A stretch of DNA of 64,000 nucleotides from Paenibacillus sp. FSL H7-0331 (GTDB taxonomy: Bacteria > Bacillota > Bacilli > Paenibacillales > NBRC-103111). The stretch spans positions 1 to 64,000 of the forward strand of contig NZ_MRTH01000016.1 in the NCBI RefSeq assembly GCF_001956045.1, in the 5' to 3' direction. Position 1 is the first letter of the stretch. Every line of letters begins with the position of its first letter. The translations under genes were made by a program, and so were the position numbers. Below, piece after piece: positions 43,297 to 50,792 of the stretch. Below the pieces are notes generated by a model. That model made no database searches. It was not told where the DNA came from and saw nothing but the letters and a program-made list of their open reading frames with translations.

Positions 43297-43315
43297 TACA
43301 CAAGGGATGGATCCT

Positions 43316-44011
43316 ATGAAACGAATCACCATTTTAATAGCTGACGATGAGATAGAGATTGCGGAGCTGGTTGCGTTGCATCTGCACAAAGAGGGTTATC
43401 ACGTTATTAAAGCTTCGGATGGGCTGGAGGCTGTTCAGGCTGTTCAGACACATGCCATTGATTTGGCGATTCTAGATATTATGATGCCCAAGCTGGACGG
43501 TTATGAAGTCACCCGACAAATTCGGGAACAGCATGCTATGCCAATCATTTTTTTGAGTGCCAAAACCTCTGACCTGGATAAGATCGCAGGACTGGTAAGG
43601 GGAGCGGACGATTATATGACCAAACCGTTCAACCCGATGGAATTGGTTGCTCGTGTGAATGCTCAGCTGCGGCGTTCGATGCAGTTGAATCAACCGGCAG
43701 CAGCGAATAAACCTGTGTTGGAGGCAGGGGGATTGGCTATTTATCCGGATCAACGTACCGTTACCCTGTATGGCCAGACTGTCGAGCTGACGCCAAAGGA
43801 ATTTGATATCTTGTACTTGCTGGCCCGTTCTCCCAAGAAAGTCTATAGTGCGGAACATATTTTTCAGCAGGTGTGGGGCGAAGCCTACTATGAGGGTGGT
43901 AACACGGTCATGGTGCATATCCGTACCTTACGGAAAAAGCTTGGAGAAGATATGCATAAAAACAAGCTGATCAAAACCATTTGGGGAGTTGGGTACACAT
44001 TTAATGGATAA
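43316..44011 (+). CDS. VanR-like OmpR-family response regulator
   Basis: 231 residues. D10/D11 and phospho-acceptor D54 (I-L-D-I-M-M-P), K-P-F-N-P at about 103 and a winged-helix output (about 130-228, with E-L-T-P-K-E-F-D-I-L). Overall sequence resembles VanR/VncR-type regulators. I used ATG 43316 (AAGGGATGG before it) rather than the longer frame from 43220, which would overlap yitT. It overlaps the kinase start by 8 bases. Confidence 0.9.
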   Translation: MKRITILIADDEIEIAELVALHLHKEGYHVIKASDGLEAVQAVQTHAIDLAILDIMMPKLDGYEVTRQIREQHAMPIIFLSAKTSDLDKIAGLVRGADDYMTKPFNPMELVARVNAQLRRSMQLNQPAAANKPVLEAGGLAIYPDQRTVTLYGQTVELTPKEFDILYLLARSPKKVYSAEHIFQQVWGEAYYEGGNTVMVHIRTLRKKLGEDMHKNKLIKTIWGVGYTFNG

Positions 44012-45107
44012 AAAGCTGCGCAGCTTCCGGTCCAAAATGATCCTGCTACTCGGTTTAAGTATGATTCTATCCGGCATCATTACCTATGTTGTCTATAAAG
44101 CTCTCCAGCTGTATTATCATTCTCAAGTCCGATATGGAGATTCACTGGCTTATATTCGCTTGTTTGTGAATAGGATCGGAGACGTTAACTTTTTCCTGCT
44201 TATTTTTGTCCCGCTCGCGATAATGTTTTTCTTTTTCTTAACGAAGCCTTATGCTGCTTATTTTCATAAGATTTCCAACGGGATACATCATCTCGCCAAT
44301 GGCGATTTTAAAAACCGGGTCCATATCTCAGCGGGCGATGAATTTGGCGATATTGCGAAGGATATTAATCTGGCTAGTGAAAAATTGCAAGCGGCTGTAG
44401 AGAGAGGCGATTTTGCAGAAAGCAGTAAGGATCAACTGGTCTTGAATTTGGCTCATGATTTGCGTACGCCTCTGACCTCAGTTTTGGGTTATTTGGATTT
44501 CATTCTTAAGGACGATCAATTAACAGAGGAACAAATCAAACATTATACGAGCATCGCTTTTACCAAGTCTCAACGATTAGAAAAGCTGATTGATGAGCTA
44601 TTTGAAATAACCAGAATGAACTACGGCATGCTTCCCATTGAAAAGGAAGAAATTGATCTTAGTGAGCTGCTTATACAAGTAAATGAAGAGCTATATCCGG
44701 TTTTGGAGAAAAATCAACTTATAGCCCGATTGAATGTAGCTCCGCATCTGAATATGTGGGGTGACGGCGAGCTCTTGGCACGTGTATTTCAAAATCTTTT
44801 GACCAATGCCATCCGTTATGGAAGTGACGGCCAGTTTGTAGATATTAATGGCTATCTGGATGCCGGAGAAGTAGTCGTTCAAGTAGTTAATTATGGTGAT
44901 TGTATTGATCCTGAGGAACTGCCCCATATTTTTGAAATGTTTTATACCGGCGACCAAGCACGATCTCATCAAGGGGGTAGTACAGGTCTCGGCTTGTTCA
45001 TTACGAAAAATATTGTGTCGCAGCATCATGGCACCGTTACTGTTCAAAGCAGCTTGATACGTACGGTCTTTGAAGTGCGTTTACCCCGAGAGCACACCAC
45101 GATATAA
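44004..45107 (+). CDS. VanS-like sensor histidine kinase
   Basis: 367 residues. Two helices (about 12-34 and 62-84) with a short outside loop of about 25 residues, a HAMP linker, HisKA with H151 in L-A-H-D-L-R-T-P, and a HATPase with N-L-L-T-N-A-I-R-Y and T-G-L-G-L-F-I. The layout and pairing with a VanR-like regulator and a VanY-type D,D-carboxypeptidase support a VanS-like assignment. The small loop leaves little room for direct glycopeptide binding. The signal is therefore uncertain. Confidence 0.88.
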   Translation: MDKKLRSFRSKMILLLGLSMILSGIITYVVYKALQLYYHSQVRYGDSLAYIRLFVNRIGDVNFFLLIFVPLAIMFFFFLTKPYAAYFHKISNGIHHLANGDFKNRVHISAGDEFGDIAKDINLASEKLQAAVERGDFAESSKDQLVLNLAHDLRTPLTSVLGYLDFILKDDQLTEEQIKHYTSIAFTKSQRLEKLIDELFEITRMNYGMLPIEKEEIDLSELLIQVNEELYPVLEKNQLIARLNVAPHLNMWGDGELLARVFQNLLTNAIRYGSDGQFVDINGYLDAGEVVVQVVNYGDCIDPEELPHIFEMFYTGDQARSHQGGSTGLGLFITKNIVSQHHGTVTVQSSLIRTVFEVRLPREHTTI

Positions 45108-45149
45108 CCAGATCATACAATCCCATCCCAAGTTTCCGTGCTCCCATAA

Positions 45150-45188
45150 TTTAAGAAAAACTTTATATTTACCCCACTTCTTTTTAAA
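45150..45188 (+). promoter_or_regulatory. candidate regulator repeats before the vanY-like gene
   Basis: TTTAAG (45150), TTTATA (45162) and TTTAAA (45183) are tandem T/A-rich half-sites spaced 12 and 21 bases, as for OmpR-family regulators. They lie in the 127-base gap between the vanS-like and vanY-like genes, suggesting an internal promoter under the regulator. Weak consensus, so tentative. Confidence 0.3.
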
Positions 45189-45234
45189 GATTTTCCCCTA
45201 TCCTGAAGGTGTGTAGGACAGGAGGAAATTGAGG

Positions 45235-46098
45235 ATGAAGAAGTGGTTTTTTTTGTTTGTTGTTCTTTTGCTGCTCGGTTATGGAGTCTTTCAACAAAAG
45301 GCGGAGGTCTTACAGCTGTATCCAAGTAACAAACCCAATCAAACACAAGAGGTGTCTTCTCAGGTGAAGAACCAAACGATAAAGGTGGCAAAGGATCAGG
45401 TCTACCAAGGGAGTCTGATATTGGTCAATAAGGTATATCCGCTTCATCAACAAGGTGTGAAATCCGATGTCATCAAGCTGTCTCAGCATAAGGAATTGGT
45501 TAAGGGCTATGGCTTGTACGATAACAATATCCAACTATCCAAAAGTGTAGTTCAAGCATTCCAGAAGCTGGTTGGTGCTGCTGATAAAGATAAAGTACGC
45601 AATTTTTCCATAACAAGCGGCTATCGGGGCCTGAAGGAGCAAGAGAAGCTGTATGAAGAAATGGGCTCGGACTATGCATTGCCCGCGGGGTATAGCGAAC
45701 ACAATCTAGGTTTATCTCTGGATATTGGATCCACTTTGATGGAGATGAATCAAGCGCCTGAAGGAAAGTGGCTTAATCAAAATGCGTGGAAATACGGTTT
45801 TATTTTACGCTATCCGAAGGACCAGACAGCGATCACAGGCATTCAATATGAGCCTTGGCATTATCGTTATGTTGGTTTGCCTCACAGCGCCATTATGCAA
45901 AAACAGCATTTGGTTTTGGAGCAATATTTGGATTGCGTTAAAAAAGAAAAGAGCGTTACGTTTCAGGTTGATGGTGAGAAGTATGAGATTTCTTATTACC
46001 CGGTTTCCAATAACACGACGATTAAAGTACCCGCCAACCGCCGCTATGAAATATCAGGCAACAACATGGATGGAGTCATTGTGACGGTGTATCCCTGA
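45235..46098 (+). CDS. VanY-like D-alanyl-D-alanine carboxypeptidase (M15B)
   Basis: 287 residues. An N-terminal signal anchor (residues 4-20) leads to an M15B zinc domain. Ligands H156 and D163 are in S-E-H-N-L-G-L-S-L-D, H209 is in E-P-W-H-Y-R-Y, and substrate-loop R131 is in S-G-Y-R-G. It should act outside the membrane and remove the terminal D-Ala from pentapeptide stems. ATG follows AGGAGG. It belongs with the VanRS-like pair, but vanH, vanA/D and vanX equivalents are not present, so by itself it may only tune wall precursor length. Confidence 0.9.
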   Translation: MKKWFFLFVVLLLLGYGVFQQKAEVLQLYPSNKPNQTQEVSSQVKNQTIKVAKDQVYQGSLILVNKVYPLHQQGVKSDVIKLSQHKELVKGYGLYDNNIQLSKSVVQAFQKLVGAADKDKVRNFSITSGYRGLKEQEKLYEEMGSDYALPAGYSEHNLGLSLDIGSTLMEMNQAPEGKWLNQNAWKYGFILRYPKDQTAITGIQYEPWHYRYVGLPHSAIMQKQHLVLEQYLDCVKKEKSVTFQVDGEKYEISYYPVSNNTTIKVPANRRYEISGNNMDGVIVTVYP

Positions 46099-46327
46099 CT
46101 TCAACGAATTCATTAAAAAATAATCCCTAACCATGGGTAGATAAGCTATAATAAAATCCGGATAGCTATTTAGATGCAGCAGCTTGGATAGGTGAAGGAA
46201 CAGCTGAATTTTACAAAAAACTGTAAATTTATCAATCTGAATGGATCCGCAGAAGCGAGATCCTTTCTTTCATACAATTTTTACGATAGGTTTGGATCAA
46301 ATTCTACCTGGAGGATAGCAGCCGATT

Positions 46328-48097
46328 ATGAGCTACGTACTGTACTTTTCTGCACTGCTGATGGCCGCTACTTGCTGCTCCTTGTTCATGACCTACCTTT
46401 GCTGGAAAAGGAGGGAGCTGCCGATCGCGGTCAGCTTGGGCTTGGGCTTGCTGGCGGGTTCCTTTTATTCCTTCGGATATGCCTTTGAAATTGTCAGCTC
46501 CAACCTTGAGCAAATCCGCTTCTGGTTGAGGTTTGAATATATCGGAATTCCTTTTGGCACGGTACTCTGGTTTATGATGGTGCTGCAGTTTACGGGTCAC
46601 CAAGCTTTTCTGAACAGATGGAGAGTCGCTTTGCTGATGGTCGTTCCTGTTGTTACGTTCATAGCACATTATACGAACGACTGGCACCATTTGTTTTACA
46701 AAAGTATAACGATTGACGATTCTGAGGGATTTCCACTAGCTTCCATGGTCACGGGCCCTTTATACAAGGTTCATGTGGGGTATGCCTATTTCTTTTGCAT
46801 TATCGGCATGGGTTTACTGTTTCATATGTATCGGGATGCGGCCTCTACGGTGAGGAAGCAAATTATTTTTGTGGTGATTGGGTCCTGCGGGCCTTACGGC
46901 GTGACGGCTGTATATTTGAGCGGTATTATCCCTACATCCGTTGATTTTTCCCCTTTCGGATTTGTTTTTTCGGGAATTTTCTATATGTGGGGAATCTATC
47001 AATTTAACCTGCTGAAGTTGGCTCCTCTGGCTTTACAAAAAGTGTTTGAATCGATGCGGGACGCAGTTATTGTATTAGATCTGGACTATAGGGTCACCAG
47101 CTTCAATCAGTCAGCCAGACGGGTGATGGCAGGCTTGAATCATAAAAAAGCGAATGGTATGCTGGCTGCCGATGTCTTCTCTGTGTATCCGGAGCTAATA
47201 GACAGGATCAGACAGGAGCCCTTCAAGGATAGCAGGCTGATGATTACAGAGGCAGAAACCTCCAAATTTTATAATGTCCATATCTCACAGGTCAGTGACA
47301 ACAAACAGGTTGCGCTGGGTATTATGCTGCTGTTAAGCGATGTTACAGAGGATGTACATAATCAGGAAAAGTTGTTAACGAGTACCAGGCAGCTTGGCGA
47401 GCTCAATTCGTTCAAGGACAAGCTGTTCAATGTTATCGCTCACGATATTCGCGATCCGCTTGCGGTGCTTGTCAGTTTGATGGAGCTCATGGAGGAGGAA
47501 ATGCAGTCTTGTGATGGGGAGCATGATGAGGTAGTCAACGAAATGGGACAGCAAATCCAGAATACCTTTATGTTGGTGGAAAGCTTGCTGGAATGGTTTC
47601 GCAGCCAAAAAGGTGGAATGGTGTTTAACCCGGTTATCGCTGATCTGTCCCACACTGTTCAGGCTAATATCCGGCCGCTGCAGGTGCGAAGTAAAGGCAA
47701 GCGCATTCAAATAACGTCTCTGATACCAAAAGGGACCCGGATATATGCTGACAAAGAAATGTTGGATCTGGTCATTCGCAACCTCCTGTCTAATGCGATT
47801 AAATTTACAGATAACGAAGGAAGCATTCAAATTGAAGCCCATCAGGTAGATAATGAAATTATTGTATCGATCAAAGATACCGGGTCTGGTATAACGCCGG
47901 ATCAGGCCAGTACCTTATTTCAGGACGATAATCCGGTTTCTTCAGTGGGAACGGCTGGCGAGCGGGGTGTAGGGCTGGGGCTCACTTTATGCAGAGAGTT
48001 TGTTCGAATGAACGGTGGAGATATCTGGTTCGATAGTAAGCCTGATCAAGGGAGCATCTTTTACTTTTCCATTCCTACGCTTCACGAGGAAGCTTGA
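46328..48097 (+). CDS. 7TM-sensor histidine kinase with PAS domain (paralogue)
   Basis: 589 residues. About seven helices (1-235), PAS-like region (about 240-345), HisKA with H372 in I-A-H-D-I-R-D-P, N-box NLLSNAIKF, D-T-G-S-G and G-V-G-L-G-L. Domain order, N-box and the EWFRSQ segment match the kinase at 13881. The HK and regulator here are separated by 35 bases instead of overlapping. Again no large outside sensor, so a membrane-associated cue is likely. Confidence 0.9.
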   Translation: MSYVLYFSALLMAATCCSLFMTYLCWKRRELPIAVSLGLGLLAGSFYSFGYAFEIVSSNLEQIRFWLRFEYIGIPFGTVLWFMMVLQFTGHQAFLNRWRVALLMVVPVVTFIAHYTNDWHHLFYKSITIDDSEGFPLASMVTGPLYKVHVGYAYFFCIIGMGLLFHMYRDAASTVRKQIIFVVIGSCGPYGVTAVYLSGIIPTSVDFSPFGFVFSGIFYMWGIYQFNLLKLAPLALQKVFESMRDAVIVLDLDYRVTSFNQSARRVMAGLNHKKANGMLAADVFSVYPELIDRIRQEPFKDSRLMITEAETSKFYNVHISQVSDNKQVALGIMLLLSDVTEDVHNQEKLLTSTRQLGELNSFKDKLFNVIAHDIRDPLAVLVSLMELMEEEMQSCDGEHDEVVNEMGQQIQNTFMLVESLLEWFRSQKGGMVFNPVIADLSHTVQANIRPLQVRSKGKRIQITSLIPKGTRIYADKEMLDLVIRNLLSNAIKFTDNEGSIQIEAHQVDNEIIVSIKDTGSGITPDQASTLFQDDNPVSSVGTAGERGVGLGLTLCREFVRMNGGDIWFDSKPDQGSIFYFSIPTLHEEA

Positions 48098-48132
48098 GCA
48101 ATTACCGGACTAAATGGAAGGTGGGGTGTGGG

Positions 48133-48954
48133 ATGAAGATCGTCATTGTTGATGACGAAAGGGCTATGCATTTGATCATGAGACGAATGCTTGGCAAGAT
48201 CGAGGAAGTCGAAGTTGTAGGCAGTTTTCTGGAGACGATGTCGGCGTATTCGTTTGTGGAGAACCATGAAGTCGATCTGGTGCTGGTCGATATTAGTATG
48301 CCAAGAGAAAGCGGGATTGAATTTGCGCAAAGATTAAGAGAGCGTGGCGAACATATGAAAATTGTGTTTGTGACTTCACATAAGGAATATGCACTATCGG
48401 CATTCGACGTCTATGCGTACGATTATATCGTCAAGCCGCTTACACAGGACCGACTGCTTCGAACGATTCAGAGAGCACTTGCAAAACGCTCGAATGAGGA
48501 TGTTCGGGAAGGCCGCAGGTCGAATACCTTTGCCGCGGGGCCTGTAGAAACGAAGCATGAATCTGAGGGAACTAACTTGGCCGAGCAGGAGCCCCGAACC
48601 AACTTAATGGAAAATTGGCCAGATCGGATAGAGGGGGGGAAGTTGACGAATAAGCTTGGATACCAGAAATTGAATGATGCAGATCAGCTGACGAACAGCC
48701 CTGAACATATGGAGCCTCATCTTGCGAAGGATACCGGGGATGCCTTACAGGTCCTTGTGGATCCCTTGACGAACCGCGAAACGGAAATATTACTGGCTCT
48801 GGCAGAAGGCTTATCCAATAAGGAAATAGCCGATCGATTTTTATTAACAGAAGGTACCGTCAAAAACCATTTGTACAATCTGTACAGCAAGCTTAGTGTG
48901 AAAAGGCGGGCGCAGGCTATTAAACGGGCGAGGGAGCTGCGGATATTAAGATAA
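48133..48954 (+). CDS. response regulator with LuxR output
   Basis: 273 residues. The receiver (1-120) has D7/D8, D53 and V-K-P, and is clearly related to that of the regulator at 15611 (MKIVIVDDERAM versus MKVLLVDDEPAM). An unusual polar linker of about 80 residues (125-205) leads to a LuxR-type HTH (about 207-270, L-T-N-R-E-T-E-I-L-L-A-L-A-E-G). I chose ATG 48133 because the receiver begins there and GGTGGGGTG lies before it. Partner of the adjacent 7TM kinase. Confidence 0.92.
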   Translation: MKIVIVDDERAMHLIMRRMLGKIEEVEVVGSFLETMSAYSFVENHEVDLVLVDISMPRESGIEFAQRLRERGEHMKIVFVTSHKEYALSAFDVYAYDYIVKPLTQDRLLRTIQRALAKRSNEDVREGRRSNTFAAGPVETKHESEGTNLAEQEPRTNLMENWPDRIEGGKLTNKLGYQKLNDADQLTNSPEHMEPHLAKDTGDALQVLVDPLTNRETEILLALAEGLSNKEIADRFLLTEGTVKNHLYNLYSKLSVKRRAQAIKRARELRILR

Positions 48955-49023
48955 GCTGTAAAGCATTCCATCTATTTCATCATATTGGGGGTCAGGTCAG
49001 ACCGGTATGCTTACGGATTAAAG

Positions 49024-49062
49024 AAAGCGTGTTATGCGTTGCAGCGCAGAATTCGCTTTTTT
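49024..49062 (+). terminator. probable terminator of the LuxR-output regulator gene
   Basis: AAAGCG (49024-49029) pairs with CGCTTT (49054-49059), and the T-run continues to 49062. A GTTGCAGCGC-type inner hairpin may help. The stem is short and the loop long, so support is moderate. Confidence 0.45.
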
Positions 49063-49122
49063 GTGTATTCATGGCAATCTAGGCAGACGGTGAGACCGGA
49101 GAAATTTACGACATATGGGTAA

Positions 49123-49189
49123 TAGTCACGGTTGACTACTACAGATTAACGATATATAATCATAATTATATTAGTCACGAATGACTAAT
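49123..49189 (+). promoter_or_regulatory. sigma-A promoter flanked by two TAGTCA-N4-TGACTA operators
   Basis: TTGACT (49132-49137), exactly 17 bases, then TATAAT (49155-49160) is a near-consensus promoter. TAGTCACGGTTGACTA (49123-49138) covers the -35, and TAGTCACGAATGACTA (49172-49187, extended to an 8-bp dyad at 49170-49189) lies just downstream of the predicted start of transcription. The arms are identical in both. Binding at both would block polymerase completely, the classic design for a TetR- or MarR-type repressor. No such regulator gene is adjacent. Confidence 0.8.
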
Positions 49190-49284
49190 TGAATGTCAGT
49201 CTTGGACTGTGTACTTTCTTATAGGATTGAACAATGATTTTTCTGAGATTATGATGGGAAGCCTAATATAGGAGGGATACAGTT

Positions 49285-49770
49285 ATGGTCCAATTCGGTG
49301 CAGTTCATATGCAAGTTGTTTCGAGCATTGGAATGGTGGCGATGGCACTGCTAGCCATCTTCGTCCGTATGAGAGGGACCAACAAACCGATCTCAACAGT
49401 AAAAATCATCATGCCACCGATCGGTATGAGCACTGGTTTTTTGATGTTTGTCGCGCCTGCCTTCCGGGTGCCAGGGATGTGGGGTTTGCTTGCTTTTTTG
49501 GTGGGACTGCTGTTATTTTCTTATCCATTAATCCGAAGCTCGCAATTGGAGCTGCATGATGGTCAAGTGTTCGTCAAGCGATCCAAGTCGCTGGCATTCG
49601 TCATGCTCGGTCTGTTGGCATTAAGGGTAGCGCTTCATAGCTACATCGAACAATATATATCGATCCCGCAAACAGGAGCGCTTTTCTTTCTACTCGCTTT
49701 TGGCATGCTCGTACCTTGGCGGGCTGCCATGCTGCTGAGATATCGTAGGCTGCAGCGCACAGTTTCGTAA
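49285..49770 (+). CDS. CcdC-like (DUF1453) membrane protein
   Basis: 161 residues with about five helices, beginning MVQFGAVHMQVVSSIG. The K-P-I-S-T-V-K-I-I-M-P-P-I-G-M-S-T-G segment and R-S-S-Q-L-E-L-H-D-G-Q-V-F-V-K-R-S loop match the CcdC/DUF1453 family, named from its position beside the cytochrome c maturation gene ccdA in Bacillus but not itself essential for that process. Here it has no ccdA neighbour. ATG follows GGAGGG. It is controlled by the double-operator promoter upstream. Confidence 0.85.
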   Translation: MVQFGAVHMQVVSSIGMVAMALLAIFVRMRGTNKPISTVKIIMPPIGMSTGFLMFVAPAFRVPGMWGLLAFLVGLLLFSYPLIRSSQLELHDGQVFVKRSKSLAFVMLGLLALRVALHSYIEQYISIPQTGALFFLLAFGMLVPWRAAMLLRYRRLQRTVS

Positions 49771-49828
49771 ACATCACACCTGAAAATGTGAATATAAATA
49801 GCAATCTCGCTCGTGTTCGAGTGGGATC

Positions 49829-49873
49829 AAGGACTGTGTGTTCTGCCGTTGCAGAGCCATGGTCCTTTTCTTT
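49829..49873 (+). terminator. probable terminator of the ccdC-like gene
   Basis: AAGGAC (49829) pairs with GTCCTT (49862-49867), with an extension through GTG/CAT, followed by TTCTTT. Long imperfect hairpin; moderate support. A T-box was considered and rejected because no AGGGTGG-type anticodon-bulge sequence is present. Confidence 0.45.
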
Positions 49874-49970
49874 GGTAAAGTCATCAACCTCTTGCTTTCA
49901 TAAAAGAGTTCTGGGACAATGAAAAGCAGATTCTTCATACGAAAGAGCAGACTGGAAAGGGCGTAATAGG

Positions 49971-50792
49971 ATGAACTACAAAATGATCGTACTTGATTTA
50001 GATGACACGTTACTTCGTGATGACCATACCATCTCTCCGCGTACCCTGAAAGCATTAATCAACGCACAGGAAGCAGGGGTTAAGGTAGTACTTGCTTCCG
50101 GCCGTCCTACGTTTGCGATGACCCATATTGCCAAGGAGCTGGAGCTCGAAAAATACGGAAGTTATATATTATCCTTCAACGGTGCGACAATTATTAACTG
50201 CGCAACCAACGAACCGATATTCAGCAGTACCTTAACGCCAGAAACGGTACATGAGCTATACCACATAAGTAAACAAGAGAAAGCATGGATTCACACCTAT
50301 ACAGGTGATGAGATCGTAACGGAAGCCCATAATGAGTATACCGATATCGAATCCGTTATTACGGGGATGAAAATCGTCAAGGTAGATAGCTTTGTCGATG
50401 CGATCCAACAACCCGTTGTAAAGGTATTAATGATGGAAGACCCTGAAAAGCTGGTAATGGTCGAAAAGAAACTTCAAGAGCAGCTCAAAGGCAAGATGAG
50501 TGTAATGCGCTCGAAGCCGTTTTTCCTGGAGTTCACGGAAGCTGGCGTAGATAAAGGGACAAGCTTGCATCATCTTATTCAGCAGCTTGGCATTCAACAA
50601 GAAGAGGTCATCGCCATCGGAGACAGTTACAACGATCTTGCCATGATTACATTTGCAGGACTGGGCGTGGCGATGGGCAACGCCCATGATGATATTAAAC
50701 AAATTGCCAATTTTGTTACGGATACCAATATGAACGATGGCGTTGCCAAGGTCGTTGAAGCCTTTATTTTAGATAAGCTTGCAGCTATTTGA
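49971..50792 (+). CDS. Cof-type HAD-IIB phosphatase
   Basis: 273 residues. Motif I D-L-D-D-T-L with the nucleophile Asp near residue 8, motif II A-S-G-R-P, motif III Lys in the V-D-K-G-T segment, and motif IV I-G-D-S-Y-N-D-L-A-M. The type IIB cap lies between motifs II and III (about 80-190). Such enzymes dephosphorylate sugar phosphates, FMN precursors or similar small molecules. ATG after AATAGG. The 3' end overlaps the convergent opu gene by 8 bases. Confidence 0.93.
   Translation: MNYKMIVLDLDDTLLRDDHTISPRTLKALINAQEAGVKVVLASGRPTFAMTHIAKELELEKYGSYILSFNGATIINCATNEPIFSSTLTPETVHELYHISKQEKAWIHTYTGDEIVTEAHNEYTDIESVITGMKIVKVDSFVDAIQQPVVKVLMMEDPEKLVMVEKKLQEQLKGKMSVMRSKPFFLEFTEAGVDKGTSLHHLIQQLGIQQEEVIAIGDSYNDLAMITFAGLGVAMGNAHDDIKQIANFVTDTNMNDGVAKVVEAFILDKLAAI

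Larger units (their letters stand above)
48955..49284. other. intergenic region with terminator and regulated promoter
   Basis: No gene seen. A hairpin with T-run lies at 49024-49062, and a promoter with two matching dyads at 49123-49189. The remaining 95 bases to the ccdC start form a leader in which I see no riboswitch-like pattern. Confidence 0.6.

Noticed and set aside
43472..43918. 148-codon minus-strand frame
   Set aside because: Antisense to the VanR-like regulator, where the phosphorylation motifs are encoded.
46192..46488. 98-codon plus-strand frame before the second 7TM kinase
   Set aside because: Overlaps the kinase N-terminus in another frame and lacks a ribosome site.
49771..49970. 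Possible T-box leader before the HAD phosphatase
   Set aside because: A hairpin is present, but the conserved T-box bulge sequence and specifier-loop features are absent; a terminator of the preceding gene is simpler.
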